A stretch of 64,000 nt of DNA from Microbispora hainanensis. Its GTDB lineage: Bacteria; Actinomycetota; Actinomycetes; Streptosporangiales; Streptosporangiaceae. Made by a program: the position numbers and the translations under genes. Of this stretch, positions 16,884 through 27,546 are shown piece by piece. The stretch covers positions 186,001 to 250,000 of the forward strand of contig NZ_VIRM01000005.1 in the NCBI RefSeq assembly GCF_006874475.1, written 5' to 3'. How positions within the stretch are numbered: position 1 is the stretch's first letter; every line of letters begins with the position of its first letter. The notes beneath the pieces are model-generated. The model saw only the letters and a list, made by a program, of their open reading frames with translations. It was not told the DNA's origin and ran no database searches.

Positions 16884-17309
16884 ATGGAGAGGATGACCGA
16901 GGCGGAGTGGCGCGAGTTCGTGATGATCGGCACCAAGACCGGGAAAGTCGCCGTCACCAGGGCGGACGGGCGGCCCCACGTGACGCCGATCTGGTTCGCC
17001 CTCGACGGGGACGACGTGGTGTTCACCACCCACGAGAGCGGAGTGAAGGCCAACGCGCTGCGCCGCGATCCCCGGGCGGCCCTGTGCGTCGACGACCAGG
17101 CCCCGCCGTACTCGTACGTGCTGATCGAGGGGGAGACGACCCTGTCGGACGACCTCGCCGAGGTGCGCCACTGGGCGACGGTGCTCGGCGGCCGTTATAT
17201 GGGGGAGGAGCGGGCCGAGGAGTACGGCAGGCGCAACGGCGTGCCGGGGGAGCTCCTCGTGCGGCTTCGCGTCGGCAAGGTCGTCGCGTTCAAGGACGTC
17301 GCCGGCTGA
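16884..17309 (+). CDS. PPOX-class flavin/F420-dependent oxidoreductase
   Basis: A 141-residue split-barrel protein of the pyridoxamine-phosphate-oxidase-like superfamily. Typical features are the N-terminal TGKVAVTRADGRPHVTPIWFALDGDDVVF strands (shown here across the pattern GRPHVTPIWF) and the later VLIEGETTL strand. Such proteins bind F420 or FMN, and the sequence type is the one often annotated as F420-dependent in actinomycetes. ATG 16884 is chosen; ATG 16893 is an alternative, but GGAGAGG directly adjoins it. Single gene. Confidence 0.82.
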   Translation: MERMTEAEWREFVMIGTKTGKVAVTRADGRPHVTPIWFALDGDDVVFTTHESGVKANALRRDPRAALCVDDQAPPYSYVLIEGETTLSDDLAEVRHWATVLGGRYMGEERAEEYGRRNGVPGELLVRLRVGKVVAFKDVAG

Positions 17310-17498
17310 GGACGCCGCTCGGCACTCGGGATCGCGGCCACGGCCCATGCGCGACAGCGACGGCCGACATGTGGATCACTGACCGCCCGGTGGCCGCGTG
17401 CCGCGGATCAACCGCGGGGTCCTGTGGAACTCCGCGAAGGCCGTCACCTCCTGAGCCCTCTCGCGCCGTGGCGCGCGAACAGGACGGGAGAGGTGTGC

Positions 17499-17954
17499 CT
17501 ATCCGGCGTGTCGCCCGTCCGCCATGGCGCGCACCGCGAGCGCCAGCGTGGCGCCGTACGCCACGTGGGCCGCGGCCATGACGACCGGGCGCCCGCGCGC
17601 GGGGTCGCGCGAGGCGGGCGGCAGGATGTTCAGCGCGGGCACCCAGCCCTCGTAGGCGCCGAGCCAGATCATCAGGGCGTAGCCCACCCCGAGGGGAACC
17701 CCGGCCCCGCGCCCGCGGGTGAGCAGCGCGAACGCCGCGCCGCAGGCGGCGCCGAATCCCAGGTGCGCGGCGGCGCCGAGGGCGCGTTCGCCGGGTTTGG
17801 GCCGGTGCGGGTGGCCCGGCAGGGCGGCCCTCACGATGTGCTTGGGCGGCTGGCTCGGCATCAGGCCGATCTTCTGTCCGGCGAGCATCACCGCGCTCAT
17901 CGCGAGGGTGGACAGTGCTCCGGCGGCGGCGCCGCTTACGAGTCGGCGGATCAA
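17499..17954 (-). CDS. Small integral membrane protein of unknown function
   Basis: A 151-residue protein starting with TTG at 17954, preceded by GGAGGAAG at proper spacing. Hydrophobic segments at about 5-22, 60-78, 88-105 and 125-142 suggest four membrane spans, with a conserved-looking GQKIGLMPSQPPKHIVR loop after the first. I do not recognise a named family with certainty; it resembles DUF1440/YagU-like proteins. Second gene of a two-gene minus-strand operon, 20 bp after the upstream gene. Confidence 0.65.
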   Translation of the reverse strand: MIRRLVSGAAAGALSTLAMSAVMLAGQKIGLMPSQPPKHIVRAALPGHPHRPKPGERALGAAAHLGFGAACGAAFALLTRGRGAGVPLGVGYALMIWLGAYEGWVPALNILPPASRDPARGRPVVMAAAHVAYGATLALAVRAMADGRHAG

Positions 17955-17974
17955 GGTTCTTCCTCCAGGAGCTT

Positions 17975-18385
17975 CTACAGACGCCGGGACAGCTTGTCGG
18001 CGAGTCCGGCGGGGTCGGCGACCGTCATGGTCAGGCCGGGATGGCGCAGCAGCCCGAGCGGCTCGCCGCCCCGGATGGCCTCGTGGAACCGTAGGCACAG
18101 CCCCTTGCGGGCGTTGGTGGCGAACGTCAGTCCGCGGTCGGCGAGCGAGACGTGCACCCCGATCGCCCGCCAGGGGGAGTAGGGGCCGCTCGTCTCGACG
18201 CCGGAGACGTTGGCCAGCGGGGTCTCGATCACCCACGGCCCGAAGCGGACCCGCAGCGTGCCGGGGCCGACCAGGACCCCGGCGGTGTCCTCGCGGATGC
18301 CCAGCACGGACAGCAGGGCGGCGAACCGGGAGTCGAAGTCGAACGCGAAGCGTTCCCGCGTGCCCGCCGTGGTGTCGTCGGTCAT
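17975..18385 (-). CDS. Conserved actinobacterial protein, PH-like beta domain
   Basis: A 136-residue soluble protein with alternating short strands (LVGPGTLRVRFGPWVIETPLANVSGVE) and one final helix (ADPAGLADKLSRRL), an arrangement like a small PH-type domain. No catalytic motif is visible. ATG 18385 is preceded by GGAAGGGG. The frame stays open upstream to 18625 through a TEPDTEPPG repeat, so an 80-residue-longer repeat-bearing form is possible but lacks a good ribosome binding site. It is co-transcribed with the membrane protein at 17499-17954. Confidence 0.65.
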   Translation of the reverse strand: MTDDTTAGTRERFAFDFDSRFAALLSVLGIREDTAGVLVGPGTLRVRFGPWVIETPLANVSGVETSGPYSPWRAIGVHVSLADRGLTFATNARKGLCLRFHEAIRGGEPLGLLRHPGLTMTVADPAGLADKLSRRL

Positions 18386-18480
18386 CGCTACCCCTTCCGG
18401 CGCCTCGGTCGTCGATCGGTACGGCCGGCGGGCCTCGGCGCGCGGGTTGCGCGCCTCGCTCCCGGTCGCGGCAGGCTCCG

Positions 18481-18600
18481 TGCCCGGCGGCTCAGTGCCC
18501 GGCGGATCCGTGTCCGGCTCTGTGCCCGGCGGCTCCGTGTCCGGCTCAGTGCCCGGCGGCTTCGTGTCCGGCTCTGTGTCCGGCTCTGTGTCCGGGCGGG
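18481..18600. repeat. Minisatellite of mixed 12- and 15-bp units
   Basis: Units GTGCCCGGCGGCTCC and GTGTCCGGCTCT alternate about ten times. On the minus strand the frame would read TEPDTEPPG repeats fused to the gene that starts at 18385. The rest of the 381-bp region between the divergent genes holds no other gene. Confidence 0.8.
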
Positions 18601-18766
18601 TCCCGCCAGGACGGAGCGCGCACATGCCGCCATACCCCCTCGGTCCAGATCAAACAGGGCCTTCGCGCCGCGAAGCCCCGGCCGCGCGAGGGGCCAGGGT
18701 CTACGCCGCCTACCCTCGCCGACTGGGCGTACACGGGCAGCCGTTTGCTTTGTACGCTTGCGCGTC

Positions 18767-19558
18767 ATGAGCGTGAAGGTGCGCAACAACGTGCGAGTCA
18801 CCGGCCGGGCGGACGGCCGTCCCATGGTCTTCGCCCACGGGTTCGGCTGCGACCAGAACATGTGGCGGCTGGTCGCCCCCGCCTTCGAGGACGACCACCG
18901 GGTCGTGCTGTTCGACTACGTGGGCTCCGGCCACTCCGACCTGTCGGCCTACTCGCCCGAGCGATACTCCTCCCTCCAGGGGTACGCGCAGGACGTCCTG
19001 GACGTCTGCGCCGAGCTCGACCTGACCGACGCCGTCTTCGTGGGCCATTCGGTGAGCGCGATGATCGGCGCGCTGGCGGCCATCAGGGAGCCGGAGCGCT
19101 TCGGGGCACTGGTGATGGTCGGGCCCTCGCCCCGCTACATCGACGACGAGGGCTACGCCGGCGGCTTCAGCGCGGCCGACATCGAGGAACTGCTGGAGTC
19201 GCTCGACAGCAACTACCTCGGCTGGTCCAGCGCCATGGCGCCGGTGATCATGGGCAACCCGGAGCGCCCCGAGCTGGGGGCCGAGCTCACCAACAGCTTC
19301 TGCCGCACCGACCCGGACATCGCCAAGCGGTTCGCGACGGTGACGTTCATGTCGGACAACCGGGCCGACCTGGCGCGGGTGCCGGTGCCCTGCCTGATCC
19401 TGCAGTGCTCCGCGGACGTGATCGCCCCGGTCGAGGTCGGCAAGTACGTGCACGAGAACATCCCCCGCAGCGAGCTGGTGCTGATGCGGGCGACGGGGCA
19501 CTGCCCCAACCTGAGCGCGCCGGAGGAGACCGTCGCCGCGATCAAGGCGTTCCTGTAG
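18767..19558 (+). CDS. rsbQ: RsbQ/KAI2-type alpha/beta hydrolase
   Basis: A 263-residue protein of the RsbQ/D14/KAI2 group. The catalytic triad is visible at Ser95 (GHSVS), Asp217 (CSADVIAP) and His245 (ATGHCPN), nearly the same positions as in RsbQ and KAI2. Length and the lid segment (about 125-190) fit this group. In Bacillus subtilis RsbQ is required for the PAS-PP2C phosphatase RsbP to signal energy stress to sigma-B. Here the next gene encodes just such a phosphatase and starts at the first base after this stop codon. The molecule it binds or cleaves is unknown. Confidence 0.88.
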   Translation: MSVKVRNNVRVTGRADGRPMVFAHGFGCDQNMWRLVAPAFEDDHRVVLFDYVGSGHSDLSAYSPERYSSLQGYAQDVLDVCAELDLTDAVFVGHSVSAMIGALAAIREPERFGALVMVGPSPRYIDDEGYAGGFSAADIEELLESLDSNYLGWSSAMAPVIMGNPERPELGAELTNSFCRTDPDIAKRFATVTFMSDNRADLARVPVPCLILQCSADVIAPVEVGKYVHENIPRSELVLMRATGHCPNLSAPEETVAAIKAFL

Positions 19559-20689
19559 GTGGACGGCATCGAGGACGACTTCGAGGAGCTCTACGAACAC
19601 GCGCCCTGCGGATTTCTGTCCACGCTGCCCGACGGGACGATCATCCGGGTCAACCGGACTCTGCTGGAGCTCACCGGCTACGGCCCCGGCGAGCTGACCG
19701 GCGGCATGCGGATCCAGAACCTGCTGGCCGTCGGCGACCGCATCTTCTACGAGACCCACTTCGCCCCGCTGCTCGCGATGCAGTCGGTCGTTCGCGAGAT
19801 CGCGGTCGACGTGCGCCGCGCGGACGGCACCCGGCTGCCGGTGCTGCTCAACGCGGTCATGCGCGACGACCCGAGGGTGATCCGCTTCTGCCTCTTCGCG
19901 GCGACGGACCGGCGGGAGTACGAGCGCGAGCTGCTGCGCGCCCGCCAGCGCGCCGAACGGTCGGAGGCGGAGGCGCGCGAGCTGGCCCGCACCCTGCAGC
20001 GCAGCTTCATCCCCCCGACCCTGCCGGAAATCCCGGGACTCCAGGTCGCCGGGGCGTTCCGGCCGGCCGGGCGCGGCGACGTGGTGGGCGGCGACTTCTA
20101 CGACATGCATGAGACCGCGGGCGGCTGGGCGCTCGCCCTCGGCGACGTGTGCGGCAAGGGCGTGGACGCCGCCGTCGTCACCAGCCTGGCCCGCTACACC
20201 CTGCGGGCCGCGCCGATCCGGGAGCCCAGCCCGTCGGCGGTGCTGTCCGAGCTCAACCGGACCCTGCTGCGCGAGCGGGCGGGCCGGTTCGTGACGGCCG
20301 TGTACGGCCGGCTCGTGCCCGCCGGCCGGCACTTCCGGCTCACGGTCTCCCTGGCCGGTCACCCGCACCCGCTGCGGGCCGCGGGTGACGCGGTCGGCGA
20401 GATCGGGCGCCCGGGCAACGTCCTCGGCCTGCTGCCCACGGTCAGGCTGACCGACGTCGACGTCGACCTCGCCCCCGGCGACGTGGTCCTCTTCTACACC
20501 GACGGCGTCGTCGAGGCACGCAGGGGCGAGGACCTGTACGGCGAGGACCGGCTGCGGCGCCTGCTCGGCGCCTCCCGCGCCATGGACGCGGCGGGAATCG
20601 CCGAGGCGGTCGTGGACGAGGCGGTCGCCTTCCAGTCCGGGCTGCCCCGCGACGACATCGCCGTCGTCGTGCTCAAGATCCCCGCCTGA
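19559..20689 (+). CDS. rsbP: RsbP-like PAS domain / PP2C (SpoIIE-type) phosphatase
   Basis: A 376-residue protein with a PAS domain (about 8-115), a coiled coil rich in Arg and Glu (about 118-150) and a SpoIIE-type PP2C domain (about 155-376). The metal-binding motifs are intact: GGDFYDM, GDVCGKGVDAA and DDIAVVVL. GTG 19559 immediately follows the rsbQ stop codon. By analogy with B. subtilis RsbP it dephosphorylates a STAS anti-anti-sigma factor to release a SigB-type sigma. The STAS, kinase and sigma genes at 34.6-36.5 kb are the obvious partners in this window. Confidence 0.9.
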   Translation: MDGIEDDFEELYEHAPCGFLSTLPDGTIIRVNRTLLELTGYGPGELTGGMRIQNLLAVGDRIFYETHFAPLLAMQSVVREIAVDVRRADGTRLPVLLNAVMRDDPRVIRFCLFAATDRREYERELLRARQRAERSEAEARELARTLQRSFIPPTLPEIPGLQVAGAFRPAGRGDVVGGDFYDMHETAGGWALALGDVCGKGVDAAVVTSLARYTLRAAPIREPSPSAVLSELNRTLLRERAGRFVTAVYGRLVPAGRHFRLTVSLAGHPHPLRAAGDAVGEIGRPGNVLGLLPTVRLTDVDVDLAPGDVVLFYTDGVVEARRGEDLYGEDRLRRLLGASRAMDAAGIAEAVVDEAVAFQSGLPRDDIAVVVLKIPA

Positions 20690-20851
20690 TCGCGCCGCCC
20701 GCCCGCGCCGTCTGCCCGCGCCGCCCGTCCATGCCGTCTGCCCGCCCGCGCCGTCCGCGCGGAAACGGGGGACGGCGACTGGTGATTTCCCCGATGCCGT
20801 GACCGGTTCCGATCACGAGACTCCTGTCATCCCCCACGGCAAGGAGATCTC

Positions 20852-21517
20852 ATGCGTAGGATCGTCGGCCCTCTCCTCGGCATCCTGGCCCTGCTCGGCT
20901 TCCTCGCCCCCACTGCCCCCGCGCAGGCGGCCACGCACAACCCCGTCGTCTTCGTCCACGGCTACACCGGAAACAGCACCAACTTCGCCACCCTGCAGGC
21001 GTACCTGGTGGCCAACGGCTGGTCCGCCGGCCGGCTGTACGGCTACAACTACAACTGGGCAGGCTCGAACGTGGTCAGCGCCCAGGGCCTGGCCGCCCTC
21101 GTCAACCAGATCAAGGCCGCCACGGGCGCTTCCCAGGTCGACATCGTCAACCACTCCATGGGCGGCCTCGTGACGCGGTATTACCTGCAGAAGCTCGGCG
21201 GCGCCGGCAACGTCGGCCACGTCGCCTCCCTGGCCGGCGCCAACCACGGCACGACGTACGCCGCCGCCTGCACCATCTATGTCTCGTGCATCGAGATGCT
21301 GCCCGGCTCGGCGTACATCACCTCGCTGAGCGGCGACGAGACGCCCGGGTCGGCGAAGTACGGCACCTGGGTGTCGCCCTGTGACGGCATCATCATCCCC
21401 TACACCAGCACCCGGCTGTCCGGGGCGGACAACCACACCCTCGCCTGCGTCGACCACCTGTCGATCCTCGGCAACATCCAGGCGATGTCCGGCGTCCGCG
21501 ATCTGCTCAACAGCTGA
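20852..21517 (+). CDS. Secreted class 2 lipase (LipA/EstA type)
   Basis: A 221-residue exported alpha/beta hydrolase. A signal peptide (1-26, ending APAQA) is followed by PVVFVHGYTGNSTNF, the oxyanion-side strand-loop, and the nucleophile elbow NHSMGG (about residue 105). Catalytic Asp and His are likely in the C-terminal part (GADNHTLACVDH, with the final DHLS histidine). Four cysteines probably form two disulphides. An AAGGAGATCTC ribosome binding site precedes the ATG. It hydrolyses short- to medium-chain acyl esters by family analogy. Confidence 0.9.
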   Translation: MRRIVGPLLGILALLGFLAPTAPAQAATHNPVVFVHGYTGNSTNFATLQAYLVANGWSAGRLYGYNYNWAGSNVVSAQGLAALVNQIKAATGASQVDIVNHSMGGLVTRYYLQKLGGAGNVGHVASLAGANHGTTYAAACTIYVSCIEMLPGSAYITSLSGDETPGSAKYGTWVSPCDGIIIPYTSTRLSGADNHTLACVDHLSILGNIQAMSGVRDLLNS

Positions 21518-21632
21518 TCGCCTCCGTTCCCGGCCGGGCGGCCCACGGCCGTCCGGCCGCGCGACGCCGTTCCCCTTCTCCGCCGACGTCGCCGAGGAGG
21601 TCATCGCCGCGAATCCGGGGATCCGGGACGGG

Positions 21633-22217
21633 TCAGCTCCCGGCGGGTGACGGGCTCGGCGAGACAGCGGGCGACGAGCCGGGTGAAAGGGCAGGCGACG
21701 GACTGGGTGAGGCGAACGGCGACATGCCCGGCCAGGGGGAGTAGGTGCTTCGCCATGTTCCCGGCGGCAGGACCGGGACCTGCACCCGGACCGTCCCCGC
21801 GTTCTGGAACCGGAACGTCACGGGGATCGTGCCGCCGCTGCGCAGCGGGCGGGTGAGGCCGGCGAGCAGCACCTGAGGAAAGGGCGTCCCGCCGACGTAC
21901 TTCCCGGCGGGGATCTCCAGGCCGCCCGGGGTGGGCAGGCGGGCCTCCCGGAACACGCCCCCGGTGTCCACCGACACCAGGCGGTCGGTGCGGCCGCTCT
22001 GGTTGAGCAGCACCATGTACATCGGCATGTCGGTCCCCGGCGGGGCGGGCTGCAGCGGGCCGATGATGAAGGCGTTGCGGATCAGCATGCCGGGCAGGTC
22101 CGCGTTCGCCCCGTCGTTCTGGGGGATCGTCTGGGTGTAGAAGTCCTGCTTCATGTCGCCGCAGGCGGCGGTGACGGCCGCGGCCGCGACGCAGAGAGCC
22201 GCCAGGATTGCGCGCAT
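21633..22217 (-). CDS. Lipoprotein with copper-chaperone-like (PCu(A)C-type) beta domain
   Basis: A 194-residue lipoprotein. The signal peptide ends in the lipobox VTAAC with Cys19 as the lipidated residue. The central 120 residues have the strand pattern of PCu(A)C-type proteins: MYMVLLNQSGRTDRLVSV, EIPAGKYVGGTPFPQVLLAGL and FRFQNAGTVRVQVPV. The usual H-x-M metal ligand is not obvious, so metal binding is uncertain. The last 35 residues are Pro/Ser-rich (SPSPSPALSPGSSP), perhaps a cell-wall spacer. Monocistronic. Confidence 0.65.
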   Translation of the reverse strand: MRAILAALCVAAAAVTAACGDMKQDFYTQTIPQNDGANADLPGMLIRNAFIIGPLQPAPPGTDMPMYMVLLNQSGRTDRLVSVDTGGVFREARLPTPGGLEIPAGKYVGGTPFPQVLLAGLTRPLRSGGTIPVTFRFQNAGTVRVQVPVLPPGTWRSTYSPWPGMSPFASPSPSPALSPGSSPAVSPSPSPAGS

Positions 22218-22342
22218 GTCGACCTCGGCTCGCTCGTAGGCGTCTTTCGAGGCTGGGTACCCCCCTAATCCGGTTGTTTACCGCCGGGAAATTATGCAAG
22301 CGTCGGGACGAGGAGGAATCCCCGAGAAAGCGGAGGAAACGC

Positions 22343-23341
22343 ATGCGGCTGATCGCCCCGGAGAAGGCAGGGCTCCCGGCGGACCTGCCCCACCGGCTGG
22401 ACGCCCTCGTACGGCGGGGCGGCGCCCCGGCCCTGCACGGCGTCGTGGTGGCCCGGCGCGGCCGCATCGTCCTCGAGTGGTACGGCGGCGGCGAGGACCA
22501 CATGCTGAACACCCCGCTCGGCCACGTGCACTTCGGGCCGGACACGCTGCACGACCTGCGCTCGGTCACCAAGAGCCTGGTGGCGCTGCTGTACGGCCTG
22601 GCGCTGGAGTCCGGCCTGGTGCCGGAGCCCGGTGAGCCGCTCCTGTCGCTCTTCCCCGAGTACGCCGGCCTGGCGGCCGATCCTCGCCGGGCCGGGCTGA
22701 CGATCGGGCACGCGCTGACGATGACGATGGGCCTGGAGTGGGACGAGAGCGCGCCCTACACCAGCCCGGAGAACAGCGAGATCGCCATGGAGCTGGCGCC
22801 GGACCGCTGCCGCTACGTGCTGGAGCGCCCGTTCGTGGAGGAGCCGGGCGAGCAGTGGCGCTACAGCGGCGGCGCCGCGGCCCTCGCCGGCGCGATCGTG
22901 GAGAAGGGCACGGGCCTGCGCCTTCAGGAGTTCGCCCGCACCGCGCTCTTCGAGCCGCTCGGCGCCGGGCCCTTCGAGTGGTCGGCCGGGTCCGACGGCA
23001 GCGCGCTGGCGGCCTCGGGCCTGCGGCTGACGCCGCGCGGCCTCGCCCGGATCGGGCAGGCCATCCTGAACCGGGAGATCGCCCCCGGCTGGATCGGGGA
23101 GATGCTGCGCCCGCGCGTGCCGGCCTGGGAGGGCGTCTCCTACGGATACCTGTGGTATGTGGGCCGGGACGGGCGGGCGACGGCCATGGGCAACGGCGGC
23201 CAGCGGCTGTTCCTGCTGCCCGATCTCGATCTCGTGGTCGTCGTCACGGCAGGCGCCTACGATGAGGCCGGACAGGACACGGCGCCGAGAGCGGTCCTGG
23301 AGGACGTGGTGCTGGCCGCGATCAGAGGAGACGCCAGATGA
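22343..23341 (+). CDS. Serine hydrolase of the beta-lactamase (class C)/penicillin-binding fold
   Basis: A 332-residue protein with the S-x-x-K motif RSVTKSL (about residue 78) and a YSG motif (RYSGGAA) in place of YxN. There is no signal peptide, so it is probably a cytoplasmic esterase or peptidase-like hydrolase and not an antibiotic resistance enzyme. ATG 22343 has GGAGG at correct spacing. Its TGA overlaps the ATG of the next gene (ATGA), coupling it to a small ABM-type monooxygenase. Confidence 0.85.
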   Translation: MRLIAPEKAGLPADLPHRLDALVRRGGAPALHGVVVARRGRIVLEWYGGGEDHMLNTPLGHVHFGPDTLHDLRSVTKSLVALLYGLALESGLVPEPGEPLLSLFPEYAGLAADPRRAGLTIGHALTMTMGLEWDESAPYTSPENSEIAMELAPDRCRYVLERPFVEEPGEQWRYSGGAAALAGAIVEKGTGLRLQEFARTALFEPLGAGPFEWSAGSDGSALAASGLRLTPRGLARIGQAILNREIAPGWIGEMLRPRVPAWEGVSYGYLWYVGRDGRATAMGNGGQRLFLLPDLDLVVVVTAGAYDEAGQDTAPRAVLEDVVLAAIRGDAR

Positions 23342-23670
23342 TTTTCATCACCGCGAAGTTCCGGGTGCTGCCGCAGTACGCCGACCAGTGGCCGGAGATC
23401 ACCCGGGAGTTCACCGAGGCGACCCGCGCCGAGCCGGGCTGCCTGTGGTTCGACTGGTCGCGCAGCCTCGACGACCCGGCCGAGTACGTCCTCGTCGAGG
23501 CGTTCCGCGACGACGAGGCCGGAGCGGCGCACGTCGGGTCGGAGCACTTCCGTACGGCCCAGCGGACGCTGCCGCCCCACCTCGCCGAGACCCCGAGAAT
23601 CGTCAACGTCAAGGTCTCGCAGGACGACTGGTCCCTCCTCGGCGAGATGGCCGTCCCCGCCAAGGACTGA
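23338..23670 (+). CDS. Antibiotic-biosynthesis-monooxygenase (ABM) domain protein, YgiN-like
   Basis: A 110-residue single ABM ferredoxin-like domain: MIFITAKFRVLPQYADQW, then the EPGCLWFDWSRSLDDPAEYVLVEAFRD core typical of quinol/heme-type monooxygenases or their relatives (shown as EPGCLWFDWS). It overlaps the serine hydrolase gene by 4 bp. Enzyme activity is not assured, since many ABM domain proteins act without a cofactor or only bind ligands. Confidence 0.85.
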   Translation: MIFITAKFRVLPQYADQWPEITREFTEATRAEPGCLWFDWSRSLDDPAEYVLVEAFRDDEAGAAHVGSEHFRTAQRTLPPHLAETPRIVNVKVSQDDWSLLGEMAVPAKD

Positions 23671-23775
23671 CGCGCCCAGGAGAGCGGCGCGTCCTGCGGC
23701 AGCGGGCTCGTCCGACGCTGCTGCCCGTGCCGGAGGCGATCGCGGACTCCATCGGTGGGGTCCCATGTGAGACGA

Positions 23776-23817
23776 CGATGCCCTCGGAGCCCCGCCAAGG
23801 GGGGTCCGAGGGCATCG
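23776..23817. terminator. Bidirectional terminator hairpin
   Basis: A perfect 13-bp stem CGATGCCCTCGGA / TCCGAGGGCATCG (23776-23788 with 23805-23817). It lies between the convergent ABM and pruA genes, just before the pruA stop codon. Confidence 0.8.
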
Positions 23818-23824
23818 GGGTGTG

Positions 23825-25497
<1,673 letters not shown>

Positions 25498-25501
<4 letters not shown>

Positions 25502-26409
25502 TTACCCCTCAAAGCGCGAAGGAAGAAGGCGACGTTGGCCGGGCGCTCGGCGAGGCGGCGCATGAAGTAGCCGTACCAGTCGTCGCCGTAGGGGACGTAG
25601 ACCCGCACCCGGGACCCGGCCGCGGCCAGCGCCGCCTGCCTGTCGGCCCGGATGCCGTAGAGCATCTGGAACTCGTAGTCGTCCGGGCCGCGCCCGGCGC
25701 TCACCGCGAGCGACTCGGCGATCGCGATCAGCCGGTCGTCGTGCGTGGCCACCATGGGATAGCCCGTGCCCGACATGAGCGTCCGCAGGCACCGCACGTA
25801 CGCGCGGTCGACCTCGGCCTTGCTCTGCCAGGCCACCGAGACGGGCTCGGCGTAGGCGCCCTTGACCAGCCGCACCCGCGACCCCGCGAGGTCGCGGCAG
25901 TCGGCCTCGCTGCGGAACAGGTAGGCCTGGATCGCCACGCCCGTCTCCGGGAAGTCCTCGCGCAGCGCGCGCAGCACGCCGAGGGTCGCGTCGACGGTGG
26001 TGTGGTCCTCCATGTCCAGGGTGACGGTGGAGCCGCACTCCCGCGCCGCCGCGCAGATCTGCCGTGCGTTCTCCAGCGCCATGCCCGGGTCGAGGGCCTG
26101 GCCGACGGCCGACAGCTTGACCGACACCTCGGCCCGGTCGCCGAGGCCGAGCGGCCGCAGCTCCTCGAGCAGGGAGACGTACGCCTTGGCGGTGGCGACG
26201 GCGGCGCCGGGGTCCCGGACCTCCTCGCCCAGATGGTCGATGGTGACGGACAGCCCCGAGCCGGTCAGGCGGCGCGTCGCGGCGACGGCGTCCGCGGTGG
26301 ACTCTCCGGCCACGAAGCGGTCGACGACCTTGCGCGTGAGCGGGAGCCCCGACACGGCCCGGCGGGCGAGCGGGCTGCGTGAGCCCGCGAGAAGCAGGGA
26401 ACCGAGCAT
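25498..26409 (-). CDS. pruB: Proline dehydrogenase (monofunctional, FAD-dependent)
   Basis: A 303-residue monofunctional PRODH with the (beta-alpha)8 barrel motifs of the family: VSVKLSAVG, TLDMEDHT, VAIQAYLFRSE, RLVKGAYAEP, MVATHDD, EFQMLYGIR and a C-terminal YGDDWYGYFMRRLAERP with the substrate-binding arginines. It oxidises proline to pyrroline-5-carboxylate and passes electrons to the respiratory chain. First gene of the pruB-pruA operon, divergent from the PucR-type regulator. The two starts are 83 bp apart. Confidence 0.96.
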
Positions 26410-26492
26410 GACCTCAGGCTAAATCCGCACGTCACGGAAGTTCCACGGACATCCGCCACAGCATTTTTCGACAAATGTACGAGAATGTCAGC

Positions 26493-27542
26493 ATGCAAGA
26501 CATCGTCGATGAGATCTCCCGCCTGCTGGACGCCTCCGTGACACTGGAGGACCGCTCCTTCAACCTGCTCGCGTACGGCGCGCAGAGCGGGGACATCGAC
26601 CGCGTGCGGCAGGAGTCGATCCTGCGCCGGCACGCGTCCGACGAGGTGAGGGCCCACTTCGAGGCGTACGGCATCGCCACCGCGACGGGCCCGGTGCGCA
26701 TCCCCGGGCTGCTCGGCCTGCTCGGCCGTGTGTGCGTGCCGCTGCGGCACGACAGGGTGACCTACGGCTACCTGTGGGCGCTCGAATCCGGGGAGCTCAC
26801 CGACGAGCGGCTGGACGCCGTCGCGCCGCTGGTCGCCCAGGCGGCCGCGCTCCTGGCCAGGCAGGCCCGCGGCCGGCACGCCCCGCTGCGCCAGTTCTTC
26901 TCGGCCGACCCCGCGGTGCGCGCCACCGCCCGGGTGGACGTCGAGGGACCGGTGACGGCGGTGGCCGTGCGGACGCCCACGGCGGTGTCCGGGCCGCCGC
27001 GCACGCTGCCGCGCGGCGTGCTGGCCGACCCGGACGTGATCGACACGGCCGTGGACGCGCCGCTGCTCGCGGTGCTGGCGCCCGCCGGGCAGGCCGCGCA
27101 CGTCGCGCGCCTCCTGGGCAAGCTGTACGGCATGGCCGCCGGGGTCGGGGGCCCGCGCGACGACCCGGGCGAGGCGTGGCAGAGCTGGCGGGAGGCGCTG
27201 CTGGCGCTGCGGGTGGCCGAGCACGTCGAGCGGCACGCCCCGGTGGCCGACTGGAGCACGCTCGGCGTCTATCGGCTGCTGGCCCGGCTGTCCCCGCGCG
27301 ACCTGGCCGATCTCGCCGCCGAGTCGGCCGCCCTCACGCCCGGGATCGCGGCGAGCGTGGAGACCTACCTCGACCACGCCGGGCAGGTCCAGGAGACGGC
27401 GGCGGTGCTGGGCGTGCACCGGCAGACGCTGTACTACCGCCTGGGCAAGGCCGGGCGGCTCACCGGGCTCGACCTCGCCGACGGGGAGGACCGCCTGCTG
27501 CTCCACCTGTCGCTGAAGGCGGCGGCCCTGCTCCACTCGTGA
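26493..27542 (+). CDS. PucR-family regulator of proline catabolism (PruC-like)
   Basis: A 349-residue regulator with an N-terminal GAF-like sensing part (about 1-130) and the PucR C-terminal HTH, ETAAVLGVHRQTLYYRLGKAG (near residue 310). Mycobacterium tuberculosis PruC, an activator of pruBA, is of this type and has the same genetic position, so the same role is likely here. ATG 26493 (MQDIVDEISRLL) matches the usual N-terminus; ATG 26475 would add six residues. It reads away from pruBA, and the intergenic region must hold its operator. Confidence 0.88.
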   Translation: MQDIVDEISRLLDASVTLEDRSFNLLAYGAQSGDIDRVRQESILRRHASDEVRAHFEAYGIATATGPVRIPGLLGLLGRVCVPLRHDRVTYGYLWALESGELTDERLDAVAPLVAQAAALLARQARGRHAPLRQFFSADPAVRATARVDVEGPVTAVAVRTPTAVSGPPRTLPRGVLADPDVIDTAVDAPLLAVLAPAGQAAHVARLLGKLYGMAAGVGGPRDDPGEAWQSWREALLALRVAEHVERHAPVADWSTLGVYRLLARLSPRDLADLAAESAALTPGIAASVETYLDHAGQVQETAAVLGVHRQTLYYRLGKAGRLTGLDLADGEDRLLLHLSLKAAALLHS

Positions 27543-27546
27543 CGGG

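Noticed and set aside
22343-23341. Beta-lactamase resistance gene
   Set aside because: No signal peptide and no class C YxN/KTG set; it resembles cytoplasmic serine hydrolases.
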